Part shown: positions 30,780-40,201 of the stretch, piece by piece
Numbering within the stretch: the stretch's first letter is position 1
Layout: every line of letters starts with the position of its first letter
Assembly: GCA_003141275.1 (NCBI GenBank)
Contig: PLLM01000026.1
Span: 11,408 to 58,426, forward strand
DNA from: Phycisphaerales bacterium
GTDB taxonomy: Bacteria; Planctomycetota; Phycisphaerae; Sedimentisphaerales; Anaerobacaceae
Direction of reading: 5' to 3'
Length of the DNA: 47,019 bases
Made by a program: the position numbers and the translations under genes
Notes under the pieces: model-generated
The model's input: only the letters and a program-made list of their open reading frames with translations
Database searches by the model: none
What the model was told of the DNA's origin: nothing

Positions 30780-32051
30780 TTGGCGATTGCTGGTTTGATA
30801 CTCGTTGCCGTTTTTTGCACAAGCTGCCGGCAGCAACAGCAATGCCGCAAAGGTGATTTCAAAATCAGCAAATCAGCACTCGAAGATAAAATAAAAGGCG
30901 GCTGGCTTGGCAAGACCGCGGGCGTCTGCATCGGCGGGCCGACCGAATTCAAAGCCAAGGGCAAAATGTTCACCGGCGCGGTCAACTTGCATCCAAACCT
31001 ATCCGGCGGCTTTTCGCAGGACGATATCTACGTGCAGATAACCTTCATCGCCGCTATGGACGCCAAACTCGCCGACCCCGATGGAATCTTCGCGGCGACT
31101 ATGGATGATTATGGCGAGGCGTTCAAAAAAAGCGGCTACGAACTTTGGCACGCAAATAAAGCAGGCAGAGACAATCTTCGCAAAGGTATTTCGCCGCCCC
31201 AGTCGGGCATGTGGGCGGGGCCGGACAAAAGATTCAACAAATGCGCCAACGATATCGACTGGCAGATTGAGTGCGACTGGATTGGCCTGATGTGCCCCGC
31301 GATGCCGATGACCGCGGGAGAGCTCAGCGACCGCGTAGGCCACGTTATGAATTACGGCGACGGCGTTTACGGAGGCCGCTACGTCAGCACGATGATTGCG
31401 CTCGCCTTCGAATGTAACGACGTTCACAAAATCGTCAGCCGGGCAATCGAATCAATGCCGCGAAAATCGCAATACTACCAAACCATCAAAGATGTTATCG
31501 ACTTCCACGATAAAAATCCCGATGACTTCAAGGCCTGTTGGAAGTTTATCAACGACAAATACCTCGAAACCACTGTTGATTGTAATACAGAAGGCGATAA
31601 CTTTAAAATCGCCGCGTCATTTAACGGCGCATTTATCACAATAGGTCTGCTTTACGGCGACGGGGACATCTTAAAGACAATCGAATACGCCACTCGCTGC
31701 GGCCAGGATTCCGACTGCAACCCCGCCAACGCTGGCGCAATCGTGGGGACAATGCTCGGCTACGACAAACTGCCTAAACAGTGGAAAGACAGTATCGAAA
31801 AATATCCCAATAACAAATACAGCCACACTAATTACACTTATACCGACCTTATCAACAGCTCACTCAAACGCGCCGAAAAAGCGATTCTGCAATCAGAGGG
31901 CCGGCTCAAAGGCCCGCCATTTGGCGAGGTCTCGCCAAACGCGGACAATTCCTATGTCATCAAAACCCAGCCCATCCGCCAGCCCGAAATCCTCGAACAA
32001 TACGGCCATGACCCCATCCCCAACCCAGATTTCGAGTGCAAATTAAAGTAA
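30780..32051 (+). CDS. ADP-ribosylglycohydrolase-like lipoprotein
   Basis: About 423 residues. A lipobox (VFCTSC then RQQQQC) marks lipidation and export. The domain has ADP-ribosylglycohydrolase/DraG features: KIKGGWLGKTAGVCIGGPTE, FSQDDIYVQITFI with paired Asp, and the C-terminal GQDSDCNPANAGAIVGTMLG, where acidic residues bind two metal ions. The substrate outside the cytoplasm is unlikely to be ADP-ribosylated protein; similar planctomycete exported proteins have no known reaction. Start: TTG at 30780 is the formal option, but ATT at 30768 is seven bases after AGGAG and would add MRTK, giving a normal basic lipoprotein signal. Confidence 0.8.
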   Translation: MAIAGLILVAVFCTSCRQQQQCRKGDFKISKSALEDKIKGGWLGKTAGVCIGGPTEFKAKGKMFTGAVNLHPNLSGGFSQDDIYVQITFIAAMDAKLADPDGIFAATMDDYGEAFKKSGYELWHANKAGRDNLRKGISPPQSGMWAGPDKRFNKCANDIDWQIECDWIGLMCPAMPMTAGELSDRVGHVMNYGDGVYGGRYVSTMIALAFECNDVHKIVSRAIESMPRKSQYYQTIKDVIDFHDKNPDDFKACWKFINDKYLETTVDCNTEGDNFKIAASFNGAFITIGLLYGDGDILKTIEYATRCGQDSDCNPANAGAIVGTMLGYDKLPKQWKDSIEKYPNNKYSHTNYTYTDLINSSLKRAEKAILQSEGRLKGPPFGEVSPNADNSYVIKTQPIRQPEILEQYGHDPIPNPDFECKLK

Positions 32052-32150
32052 TCGATGACCCCGTTTCGGGGTTGTTTAGCCGTCGCCGGCACGGCGGTGC
32101 AGTATCCTGCCCCACAGAATTGATTTGTTTTCACCTGCCGGTAAATACGG

Positions 32151-32156
32151 TATAAT
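32151..32156 (+). promoter_or_regulatory. Candidate -10 element of the GH16 gene
   Basis: TATAAT stands 65 bases before the likely ATG at 32221; TTTTCA 17 bases upstream is a poor -35. The preceding gap from 32052 shows a small GC-rich palindrome and no gene. Confidence 0.35.
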
Positions 32157-32220
32157 ATTGTCTCTTTTAGTTGCGCAGCCATGCGTTGAAGATGGGAAAT
32201 GTCATGGTGAGAGTGCCAAG

Positions 32221-33228
32221 ATGAAAATGTGTAAAATGTTGCCGGTTTTGTTGCCATGTGCGTGTTTGCCGTTCATCTTTTCGACGGCTATCGCTGCTAA
32301 TGTCATCTTCGACGACGACTTTACGGGGTCGTCGGTAAGTGCTGCTCATTGGCACATCCCAACTTGGGTAAGCCCAACCGATGGGACCTATGTCGGGCGG
32401 ACCCAGTTTAGGTGTACGCAGAATTCAGGGTTGCCAAGTTGTATCAACTCAAACGCAATTATCGTCGTCGAGACGTATAATCCCACAGGGTTCTCATTCT
32501 ATGGGACAGACCTTATCTCCAACGTCGCCTTCGCTCCACCCACGACCGACGAATTAGTGGTAACTGCACGCTTGAAGACTAATCAAATACAGGCCGGAAC
32601 GGTATTCGCTTTCTTCCTTTATGCTGCACCAACTACGGGCACCAACCATGACGAAATAGATTTTGAGCTTGTTGGCAACTTGCCCAATCAATTTAACACT
32701 AATATATATGGCAACGAACCTTTAGGCATAGGACATCCGCAAAGCATTCCATATACCTTCGGGACTATTGCTGACTACCATGTTTACGAGATTCATTGGA
32801 ATGCAAACCGGGTTACTTGGGTAGTGGACGGGACACAAGTTCGGCAGGTAACGACACAATCCCCCATACCGGTCGGACCGATGTATATGCATCTGAACGC
32901 ATGGGTACCGGACGAGACGTGGTCCGAAGCGTACAGCGCAACTATCACTCCGGCTTCTTCGGCTGCCGCAGACCAGGTCTGGTCAATGAGCGTCGATTCG
33001 GTAATTGTCTATCTCGACGGAGCCCAGGGATGCGGATACACACTTGCCGGAGACCTGAACGGCGACTGCATGGTGGACTTTGTCGATTATGCTATGATGG
33101 GCAAGTATTGGCTCAACACAAACTGCGCTGCCAGTAATAACTGTAACGGCACAGATTTTGATTCCTCAGGGACGGTGAATTTGGCTGACCTTAAAGCTTT
33201 CTGTAATTACTGGCTGCAAGGTCTTTAA
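32221..33228 (+). CDS. Secreted GH16 glycosidase with dockerin-like tail
   Basis: 335 residues. A signal peptide (MKMCKMLPVLLPCACLPFIF, cleavage near TAIAAN) is followed by a GH16 jelly roll: LVVTARLKTNQIQAGTVFAF, the catalytic HDEIDFELVG (E-x-D-x-E nucleophile and acid), and FGTIADYHVYEIHWNANRVTW with WVVDGTQV. It should cut beta-1,3 or beta-1,4 glucans or algal galactans; the linkage cannot be read off. The C-terminus has two dockerin-like Ca-binding segments (LAGDLNGDCMVDFVDYAMMG and DFDSSGTVNLADLKAFCNYW). I start at 32221 because the N-terminal 32 residues of a longer frame from 32125 would precede the signal peptide. Confidence 0.88.
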   Translation: MKMCKMLPVLLPCACLPFIFSTAIAANVIFDDDFTGSSVSAAHWHIPTWVSPTDGTYVGRTQFRCTQNSGLPSCINSNAIIVVETYNPTGFSFYGTDLISNVAFAPPTTDELVVTARLKTNQIQAGTVFAFFLYAAPTTGTNHDEIDFELVGNLPNQFNTNIYGNEPLGIGHPQSIPYTFGTIADYHVYEIHWNANRVTWVVDGTQVRQVTTQSPIPVGPMYMHLNAWVPDETWSEAYSATITPASSAAADQVWSMSVDSVIVYLDGAQGCGYTLAGDLNGDCMVDFVDYAMMGKYWLNTNCAASNNCNGTDFDSSGTVNLADLKAFCNYWLQGL

Positions 33229-33281
33229 ATTTCCGAGAGACGAGTCACGAGATGCGAGCGACAGCGTGACGGAAATCACGC

Positions 33282-33830
33282 TTACCGCCAGTTGGTGGGA
33301 TAGAAGATTTTGGTCGCGGGGACGTTGAACTTCATCGACAGCGCCTCAACCAGCGCCTCGGCCCTTTGAATCTGCGAGCCGCTCAGCCGGATGCCCCTGC
33401 CGTCGGCCACAAGGCACACCCTAATCGTCCTGCCTGAACCATACCAGGTATGGTCCGGTATTACCGACCACTGCTTTTGCCATTTTTCGGTGGTTTGTAT
33501 CTGGCCGTCGCTGCCGCCCAAACCGTTGCACACGACGAAGTGACAATTGATGTCATCGGAGTTGGCTAAGCCGCTCAGGGACGCTATCTGCTCAATATTG
33601 CCCGCCTTTGTGCCGCTGTAGTAAACCTCGATTGACTCCCATCGGCCCGGTGCCTGTGTAACGCGAGAGCAAACTGCCTGCTGAATCGGGTCAAGCCGAT
33701 AATAAGTCGAAAGACAGAACGGCCCCGCTGACGGCGGATGATTGCCCAATGCCATCAACACAACCGCGCCTGTCGTCATCGAAACGAGCAACACCACCAG
33801 AACTTTCGTTACTCGCGACTGATTCGGCAT
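33282..33830 (-). CDS. PGRP/amidase-like protein, probably inactive
   Basis: 182 residues from the ATG at 33830: one N-terminal membrane or signal segment (VTKVLVVLLVSMTTGAVVLM), then a domain resembling peptidoglycan-recognition/N-acetylmuramoyl amidases: WESIEVYYSGTKAGNIEQIA, INCHFVVCNGLGGSDGQIQT, TIRVCLVADGRG. In active enzymes the first motif is HHSA(T), with a zinc-ligand His. Here it is YYSG, so the site is probably lost and binding rather than cleavage is expected. A longer frame to 33923 adds an unlikely N-terminus. The 312-base gap to the next gene (33831-34142) shows no gene and should hold divergent promoters. Confidence 0.65.
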   Translation of the reverse strand: MPNQSRVTKVLVVLLVSMTTGAVVLMALGNHPPSAGPFCLSTYYRLDPIQQAVCSRVTQAPGRWESIEVYYSGTKAGNIEQIASLSGLANSDDINCHFVVCNGLGGSDGQIQTTEKWQKQWSVIPDHTWYGSGRTIRVCLVADGRGIRLSGSQIQRAEALVEALSMKFNVPATKIFYPTNWR

Positions 33831-34142
33831 AATTTTTCTCTGACCGTCAAAAATATCTCGGATTACCCGACCGGCACAAATGTGATCGGTTACACAGTGA
33901 TTCATCGGCACCTCCAAGCCCATAGCTATAAATTTTTATGCGCTAATTTACTAAATTATTGAAACTAAAATTGACCTTTCCAACTTCTATCTCGCTACAG
34001 ACGGAAATTACTTGACCTGACCCTCGCCTGCTGTTAAACAATCAGCTTTGTTGCGGTTGTGCTGCGCGGCCAATTGCCTGGCTTTTCGTCCGGCGATGAC
34101 GCGGCTACCACCGGCATAGTCCAATAATAAAAAGAGGCAAAA

Positions 34143-36134
34143 ATGGCTTCCAAATGGCGACCCTTATCACCCGCTGAAATCTCCAAACTGACCTCTCAGG
34201 GCTGCACCTGCCCCGACTGGTCAAAAGTGCTGGTGGCCGACGGTTTCAACCCCGAACGGGTTAAAACAACCGCCTTTTCAGGCGATGTCCGACTCGGACT
34301 GTTCCAGAAGGACGTCCCTTTTGAAGGCGGCCTTATCAGACCATCGGGAATCTCCAACGCCACCATTCACAACTGCCAAATTGGTAATAACGTCTATATA
34401 AACCAGGTCAAAAGCTACATCGCTAACTACACAATCGAAGATGATGTAATTATCGAAAACGTGGATCTCTTAGCGGTAGATACTAAAACCTCTTTCGGTA
34501 ACGGTACCGATGTCGCCGTAATAAACGAAGCGGGCGGCAGGGAAATCTCTATATATGACAACCTTTCGGCTCAACTGGGATATGTGATTGCCCTGTATCG
34601 CCATAGGCCAAAGCTAATCGAAAAGCTCCGGGCGATGATTGCCGGCTATGCCGCTTCCGTCGCCTCCTCGATGGGTCTTGTGGGAACAGGTGCGAAAATC
34701 TTCAACAGCAGAATTATCAAGAATGTCAGGATAGGCCCCGCCGCGACAATCGAAGCCGCCAGCCGGCTCGAAAATGGCTCAATTAATAGTTGTCCCCAGG
34801 ACCCCGTCTATATCGGACCCGGCGTCTTCGCGCACAACTTCATTGCCTGCTCTGGTTCAAAAATCAGCGACGGTGCAATCCTGTCGAATTGTTTCGTGGG
34901 CCAGGCAACCGAACTCGCCAAACAATACTCCGCCGAAAACTCCGTCTTCTTCGCCAACTGCGGCGGCTTTCACGGCGAGGCCTGCGCAATCTTCGCCGGC
35001 CCCTATACAGTTACTCACCACAAATCAACCCTGCTCATCGCCGGCCTTTTCAGCTTCCTAAACGCCGGCTCCGGGACCAACCAGAGCAACCACATGTACA
35101 AACTCGGTCCAGTCCATCAGGGTATCGTCGAACGCGGCTCAAAAACCGCAAGCGATTCCTATATGCTCTGGCCCGCCAAGGTCGGCGCATTCACCGTCGT
35201 TATGGGCAGGCACTATCGCAACAGCGACACCTCCGATTTACCCTTCTCATACCTCATCGAACACGAAGACAAAAGCGTTCTCGTCCCGGCCGTAAACCTA
35301 AAAAGCGTCGGGACCGTCCGCGACGCCAAAAAATGGCCAAAACGCGACCATCGTAAAGACCCCAAAAAGCTCGACCTCATCAATTTCAAGCTGCTCAGCC
35401 CATACACCATTCAAAAAATGCTCAATAGCTGCAAGCTTTTGCGAAACCTCAAAGCCACCGGAATCGAAACCGCCGGCTATTTCGAGTATCACGGCGTCAA
35501 AATAAAACACGACTCCCTCGAAAAAGGCATCCGCCTTTACGAAATCGGCATCGATAAATTCTTAGGCAACTGCCTCATCCACCGACTCAACGGCAAACAA
35601 TTCACAAATGTCCAGCAATTGCGGGCCGAGCTTAAACCACAAACTGATATCGGACCCGGCAAATGGGCCGACCTGGCGGGCTTGTTCGCACCGGAAGAAG
35701 CCATCGCCAAAATCCTCGACGACATCGAATCCGGCGCACTGGGTACCCTTGACCAGATAACCGCGGCTTTTACCTCGGCACATGAAAATTATCCGGCCTA
35801 CGAATGGGCCTGGGCGACAAACGTCCTCCAGCAGCAGCTCGGCAAAACCATCGACGCGATTAGCTCCAAAAACATTATTGAGATGATTAACAAATGGAAA
35901 TCCGCAGTAATCGAGCTTGATAATATGCTCCTGGCCGATACTCAAAAGGAATTTTCCGAAACTGTCCAGACCGGCTACGGCATCGACGGTAATTTCTCCG
36001 AAAGGACCTCGGACTTCGCTAACGTCCGCGGCGCATTCGAGACAAATACGGTCGCCGGGGAAATCAAACAACACATCGATGAAAAATCCCGGCTGGCGGA
36101 TGAGCTAATACACCGACTGCAAAAAATTATTTAA
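34143..36134 (+). CDS. DUF4954 family protein (left-handed beta-helix)
   Basis: 663 residues. The N-terminal 300 have hexapeptide-like turns (VYINQVKSYIANYTIEDDVI, RIIKNVRIGPAATIEAASRL), as in acyl- and nucleotidyl-transferases with left-handed beta-helices. The central blocks GACAIFAGPYTVTHHKSTLL-like, FLNAGSGTNQSNHMYKLGP and FSYLIEHEDKSVLVPAVNL are strongly conserved in the DUF4954 family known from Bacteroidetes. The C-terminal 150 residues are helical. The reaction is unknown. SD GAGGC before the ATG. nagB follows 43 bases later, which suggests a role with hexosamine phosphates or their nucleotide derivatives. Confidence 0.88.
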   Translation: MASKWRPLSPAEISKLTSQGCTCPDWSKVLVADGFNPERVKTTAFSGDVRLGLFQKDVPFEGGLIRPSGISNATIHNCQIGNNVYINQVKSYIANYTIEDDVIIENVDLLAVDTKTSFGNGTDVAVINEAGGREISIYDNLSAQLGYVIALYRHRPKLIEKLRAMIAGYAASVASSMGLVGTGAKIFNSRIIKNVRIGPAATIEAASRLENGSINSCPQDPVYIGPGVFAHNFIACSGSKISDGAILSNCFVGQATELAKQYSAENSVFFANCGGFHGEACAIFAGPYTVTHHKSTLLIAGLFSFLNAGSGTNQSNHMYKLGPVHQGIVERGSKTASDSYMLWPAKVGAFTVVMGRHYRNSDTSDLPFSYLIEHEDKSVLVPAVNLKSVGTVRDAKKWPKRDHRKDPKKLDLINFKLLSPYTIQKMLNSCKLLRNLKATGIETAGYFEYHGVKIKHDSLEKGIRLYEIGIDKFLGNCLIHRLNGKQFTNVQQLRAELKPQTDIGPGKWADLAGLFAPEEAIAKILDDIESGALGTLDQITAAFTSAHENYPAYEWAWATNVLQQQLGKTIDAISSKNIIEMINKWKSAVIELDNMLLADTQKEFSETVQTGYGIDGNFSERTSDFANVRGAFETNTVAGEIKQHIDEKSRLADELIHRLQKII

Positions 36135-36177
36135 ACCAAACCACCAAGCCATTGGTGCCTTTGTGGTGGAGTGATTT

Positions 36178-36990
36178 ATGCGAGTGATAATTCAACCTGA
36201 TTACGAGCTCGCCTCAAAATGGGCGGCACATTACATCGCGAAAAAAATAAATGATTTTGGGCCGACTAAAACAAAACCATTCCTCCTCGGCCTGCCCACC
36301 GGCGCATCGCCGCTTGGTATGTATAAAGAGCTGATTAAGCTCAACTCGTCAAAGAAGGTGACGTTCAAAAACGTTATCACTTTTAATATGGATGAGTACG
36401 TCGGCCTGCCCGAAAACCACCCCGCAAGCTACCATTATTATATGCGGAACAATTTTTTCAACCATATCGACATCCCCGCCAAGAATATCAACATCCTCGA
36501 CGGCAACGCCAAAAATCTCGAAGCCGAATGCGAACGCTATGAGAAAAAAATGAAGCGTCTCGGCGGCATCGAACTTTTCGTCGGCGGCGTCGGCCCCGAC
36601 GGCCACATCGCCTTCAACGAACCCGGCTCGTCGCTCGCAAGCAGAACTCGCGTCAAAACCCTCACACAGGACACCATCATCGCCAACTCACGCTTCTTTG
36701 ACGATGACGTAAACAAAGTCCCCAAAACCGCACTTACCGTCGGCGTCGCTACCGTGATGGATTCAAAAGAAGTTTTAATAATCGCTTCAGGCCACAGCAA
36801 GGCACGCGCTTTGCATCACGCAATCGACCAGGGCGTAAATCATTTGTGGACGGTCAGCGTTCTTCAGTTGCATCCAAAAGCAATCATCGTCTGCGACGAA
36901 GACGCCGCCGTCGAATTGAAATACGGCACAGTCAAATACTTCAAGGATATCGAATCCGCCAATCTCAACCCCGCTTCACTGCTGAAATAG
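36178..36990 (+). CDS. nagB: Glucosamine-6-phosphate deaminase
   Basis: Converts glucosamine 6-phosphate to fructose 6-phosphate and ammonia. Motifs: [18 protein letters not shown] (phosphate loop), [19 protein letters not shown] with the catalytic Asp, and [19 protein letters not shown] with the lid His and Glu. 270 residues, typical. C-terminal residues match the hexameric group, though allosteric site residues were not checked. It follows the DUF4954 gene and probably shares its transcript; the spacer contains the short repeat CCACCAAGCCATTGGTG. Ends in a strong terminator shared with the convergent PPIase gene. Confidence 0.95.
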   Translation: MRVIIQPDYELASKWAAHYIAKKINDFGPTKTKPFLLGLPTGASPLGMYKELIKLNSSKKVTFKNVITFNMDEYVGLPENHPASYHYYMRNNFFNHIDIPAKNINILDGNAKNLEAECERYEKKMKRLGGIELFVGGVGPDGHIAFNEPGSSLASRTRVKTLTQDTIIANSRFFDDDVNKVPKTALTVGVATVMDSKEVLIIASGHSKARALHHAIDQGVNHLWTVSVLQLHPKAIIVCDEDAAVELKYGTVKYFKDIESANLNPASLLK

Positions 36991-37009
36991 AAACGAAGCG
37001 CCAATAAAA

Positions 37010-37051
37010 AAGCCGGGTTCCCATTCGCTGCGGGAACCCGGCTTATATTTT
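37010..37051. terminator. Bidirectional intrinsic terminator
   Basis: AAGCCGGGTTCCC (37010-37022) pairs with GGGAACCCGGCTT (37032-37044) across a nine-base loop. An A run stands on one side and a T-rich stretch on the other, between convergent nagB and the PPIase gene. It suits termination in both directions. Confidence 0.88.
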
Positions 37052-37069
37052 ATGCTTACATCTGCCGGT

Positions 37070-38629
37070 TTACTTCGGTGCTGGTGCCGATTGCGGCTGA
37101 GGTGCCGGCGCGCCTGCGCCAGGTCTTCCTCCTCGCGGCATCATCGGCATCCTCGGCTTCGGCTCTTTGCCTGGGGGATATTCAATCTTGGCTCCTGCCT
37201 TTACCTTCTCGATTAGCTGCCTGAACAACTCATTTTTCTTTTTGTCCTGAAGCGATTTGACGATATCCGCCTTTGCATTCGCGAATGACGTCATGCCGCC
37301 CTCTTTGCGGTCGGTAACTTTTATTATGTGGTAGCCGAATTGTGTCTCGACCACGTTGCTTATCTGTCCGACCTTCATCGCGAACGCGGCATCGGCAAAC
37401 TCTTTGACCATCGTGCCTCTATCGAAAAATCCCAGGTCGCCGCCTTTGATTTTTGACCCCGGGTCATCTGAATTTTCCTTCGCCAGCGCAGCAAAATCTC
37501 CGCCCGCCTTTGCCTGTTTGAGCAAACCATCTATCTTCGCCTTGGCCGCCGCTTTTTCCTCAGGCGTCGCCGCCGGAGCAACCTTTACCAGTATATGACT
37601 GGCCTTGACCTGCTCTGGCGTATTGAAATCTTCTTTGTTTTCATCATAAAATGTCTTCGCCTCAGCATCATTAACCTCGATTGTGCCGAGAAGCTTCTCA
37701 TAACCAAGCGTCTTTTTAATCTGCCCCCTTACCGCGTCGAGCGACTGCCCCTGTGCGGCCAGCATATTCTTGAACATCTCCATTGTCATACCAGCCGGCT
37801 GGGCAGCCATGATTTCGTCCAGCTTTTTGTTGACGTCTTCCTCCGTGATATCAATGCCTTTTTTCTTTATCTCCTCACCCATAAGTTGTTCCATAACCAT
37901 ACTTTCAACTACCTGATCCCTGATTCGTGTTTTATACTGCTCGACCATATTCGGCGGAATTTGGGCCGCCGCTCTCTGCATAAAAGCATCTACCTTCACG
38001 TCAACATCGGCATCCTTAATAACAACTCCATTGACTGTAGCCGCTATGCCGGTATCCTCCACGGCAACCTTACCCGCGTTCGGCTCCGCAACTACAACTT
38101 TCGCCTCCGGTGCTGCCGGCTTGGTCTCCGGGCCCTGAGCAATAATAGTGATTGTTTTCGCCACACATACGTCCTTCGCAGATTTGGGAACGCTGTTTAC
38201 TATAGCTATTACTCCTTGGCATTCGCTTTCAGCTTTTATTTGTTGACCTACACTCAATTCTGATAATGTCACAACATTACCATTTAAAATTACCTTTGTT
38301 TCAGGGTTACAACTTATTTCAACATTCTTTCCTGCAACGGTTACAGTCAGAACACTATACACAATCCGTTTATCGTCACGTTTTTCTATGACTATGGATC
38401 CAATAACTCCCTCCGTAGATTCCATAGTAGGAGGTTTTAGTTTTACGACATGGCCTGACTCATTGGAATCAGTTTTTGAAGGTTCCACCCCTTTTTTGCT
38501 CTTTTCCGTTGCTTTAGGTTCAGTTTTCACGCCTGTGGCCGGTGCGTTGGATTCCTGGCAGCCCACATATAAGACCATTACAGCCAGCAAACAAACTCCC
38601 GATAAAACCATTTTCATGCTAATTCTCAT
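37070..38629 (-). CDS. SurA/PrsA-like peptidyl-prolyl isomerase lipoprotein
   Basis: 519 residues. AAGGA seven bases upstream fixes the ATG at 38629. The signal peptide ends with a lipobox (VMVLYVGCQ). Residues about 70-170 form an extra all-beta domain ([33 protein letters not shown]). Residues about 200-310 form the SurA-like chaperone domain ([20 protein letters not shown]). Residues about 350-450 form a parvulin domain: [42 protein letters not shown]. The C-terminus is a Pro/Ala/Gly-rich tail. It should fold exported proteins at the outer face of the membrane. The extra beta domain is unusual. Confidence 0.9.
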   Translation of the reverse strand: MRISMKMVLSGVCLLAVMVLYVGCQESNAPATGVKTEPKATEKSKKGVEPSKTDSNESGHVVKLKPPTMESTEGVIGSIVIEKRDDKRIVYSVLTVTVAGKNVEISCNPETKVILNGNVVTLSELSVGQQIKAESECQGVIAIVNSVPKSAKDVCVAKTITIIAQGPETKPAAPEAKVVVAEPNAGKVAVEDTGIAATVNGVVIKDADVDVKVDAFMQRAAAQIPPNMVEQYKTRIRDQVVESMVMEQLMGEEIKKKGIDITEEDVNKKLDEIMAAQPAGMTMEMFKNMLAAQGQSLDAVRGQIKKTLGYEKLLGTIEVNDAEAKTFYDENKEDFNTPEQVKASHILVKVAPAATPEEKAAAKAKIDGLLKQAKAGGDFAALAKENSDDPGSKIKGGDLGFFDRGTMVKEFADAAFAMKVGQISNVVETQFGYHIIKVTDRKEGGMTSFANAKADIVKSLQDKKKNELFRQLIEKVKAGAKIEYPPGKEPKPRMPMMPRGGRPGAGAPAPQPQSAPAPK

Positions 38630-38809
38630 TTGGATATCCTTTCGTGGCGTATAAATTCGGAACATTTCCGTTAAAACACAAGGCGGCGATTTTCTCACAA
38701 CAACACCCATAAGTCAATTGAATATTTTGACAAACCCGCCCTGATTTTGGTATCCTCTGTGTCCGTCAGATGTTACAAAATACGATATACGAATACGCGG
38801 GACGATAAA

Positions 38810-39226
38810 ATGACTTTTCCAGACCATACAAAGATTAAAACCTGCACGATAATCATCCAGCCGCGATACTGCGAGACCGACCAGGGCGGCGTCGTCCATC
38901 ACAGCGTTTATCCCGTCTATTTCGAGATGGGCCGAACCGAGTTGCTTCGCGCCAATGGCCTGGCCTACAAGGACCTTGAAGCCGCGGGCGTCTTTTTCGT
39001 AATAGCCGAGCTTCGCATCAAGTATCGCAGGCCCGCTTTTTACGACGAAAAGCTTAATCTTGAAACAACCTGCACCAATGTTACCGCCAGCAAGGTCGAG
39101 CATTCATATAAGCTCATAAGACCCGATACCGGCATGCTTTTAGCCGAGGCCGAAAGCGTCCTTGCCTGCATCGATGATAAAGGCAAAATCCGCCGAATGC
39201 CCGAATTTATGTATCCCGAAGCGTAA
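38810..39226 (+). CDS. 4HBT thioesterase (YbgC/FadM-like)
   Basis: 138 residues from the ATG at 38810 (GGGA upstream); a longer frame from 38747 adds a non-conserved N-terminus. The hotdog motif RYCETDQGGVVHHSVYPVYF, with the catalytic Asp, is followed by FEMGRTELLRANGLAYKDLE, VIAELRIKYRRPAFYDEKLN and a C-terminal sheet. YbgC-type enzymes cleave short acyl-CoA or acyl-ACP esters. The spacer to the PPIase gene (38630-38809) must contain divergent promoters. No operon partner. Confidence 0.88.
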   Translation: MTFPDHTKIKTCTIIIQPRYCETDQGGVVHHSVYPVYFEMGRTELLRANGLAYKDLEAAGVFFVIAELRIKYRRPAFYDEKLNLETTCTNVTASKVEHSYKLIRPDTGMLLAEAESVLACIDDKGKIRRMPEFMYPEA

Positions 39227-39558
39227 TGACAGTTCTGCCGCATAAATTTTTTAGACGCTGATTGCGCAAATTACGCTGGTGGTACGATAGTATATAAGTA
39301 TATGTGTATATACTTATGGAGTGCTTTAAGAATCAAAGTTTCAGACACTGATTCCTTCGACTACTGCTCAGGACAGGTTACACAGATTAACACTGCTTTT
39401 ACTCGGCTTGCGTTCTGCGGCAAGGCCTTTTTCCCGAAGTACACTTCTTCAAAAGGCCATTGCCTTGCCCGCCGAATTCCTGCGGACTTCTATTTTGAAG
39501 CCGAGGAAAAGACACGGATTTAATGTCGTGGCATATACAGCGTTCTCCTATGGAGTCC
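39227..39558. repeat. Intergenic stretch with several short repeats
   Basis: No gene is supported here. 39251-39277 (GACGCTGATTGCGCAAATTA and flanks) recurs in variant form at 40649-40676. 39294-39303 and 39308-39317 form a perfect 10-bp hairpin (ATAAGTATAT, four-base loop). At about 39346-39400 a segment with CACTGATTCCTTCGAC and ACACAGATTAACACTG resembles the dispersed ACAGATT-type repeat seen again at 40556-40588. Confidence 0.6.
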
Positions 39559-40161
39559 TTACGGACAGCGTGCAGCGGATAGTGAATTTTCCTCCGGAAA
39601 ATTCAATCGCGCAAACTCCCCATGATGTTTAACAGCGGCCTGGTCATGAGCACGGGCGGCTTCGATTTCAGAGTAGAAGCTACCGAGCCATATTTTTTTC
39701 CCCGCCACAATGTAAGCAATCCACATCCCGCGATTTTTACGAAAATAGACCCCTTTGAACCGTGACGAGGTATTTTTCGCTTTTCGTTTGTTGTACTGGT
39801 TTTGTGAGCGAGTGGCCAATCGCAGATTGCATTTTCTATTATCGAGAGAATCGCCATTTACGTGGTCAACAAGAACGCCGTCGGGGGCATTCATAATCAA
39901 TCTGTGTAATCGCACAATTCTTATATCTTCAGGACCGATTATTTGGCTTCTGACGGCATAGTATTTATTTTTGTATCCGCCGATGCACCATTTGAAGCGG
40001 GCGAAAAGGTAGTAATCGTCGGGGTCCAGGATTGTCCACTTGCCTTCGTCGAGGTAAATTCTGCGATAGGCGCAGCCGACGCGGAGCAGGCGATAAGCGA
40101 GCAGTGGACAGGCGAAAATAAGGTCTAACCAGTTTGGAATTCTGATTTGAATAGTTGACAT
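39559..40161 (-). CDS. HNH endonuclease with AP2 domain
   Basis: 200 residues. The HNH core is RLHRLIMNAPDGVLVDHVNG, then DSLDNRKCNLRLATRSQNQY. The C-terminal AP2-type DNA-binding domain is SSRFKGVYFRKNRGMWIAYI, then KKIWLGSFYSEIEAARAHDQ. Such free-standing HNH-AP2 proteins are homing-endonuclease-like selfish genes, common in planctomycetes and phages. The N-terminal 60 residues (IPNWLDLIFACPLLAYRLLR, LDEGKWTILDPDDYYLFARF) form the planctomycete-type leader domain. ATG at 40161 with GGGAG upstream. It is embedded in a repeat-rich, gene-poor stretch, typical of a mobile gene. No intron is evident. Confidence 0.88.
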   Translation of the reverse strand: MSTIQIRIPNWLDLIFACPLLAYRLLRVGCAYRRIYLDEGKWTILDPDDYYLFARFKWCIGGYKNKYYAVRSQIIGPEDIRIVRLHRLIMNAPDGVLVDHVNGDSLDNRKCNLRLATRSQNQYNKRKAKNTSSRFKGVYFRKNRGMWIAYIVAGKKIWLGSFYSEIEAARAHDQAAVKHHGEFARLNFPEENSLSAARCP

Positions 40162-40201
40162 TTCTTTCTCCCTCATTTTTTTAGCTGGACCCGTTCGACG
40201 C

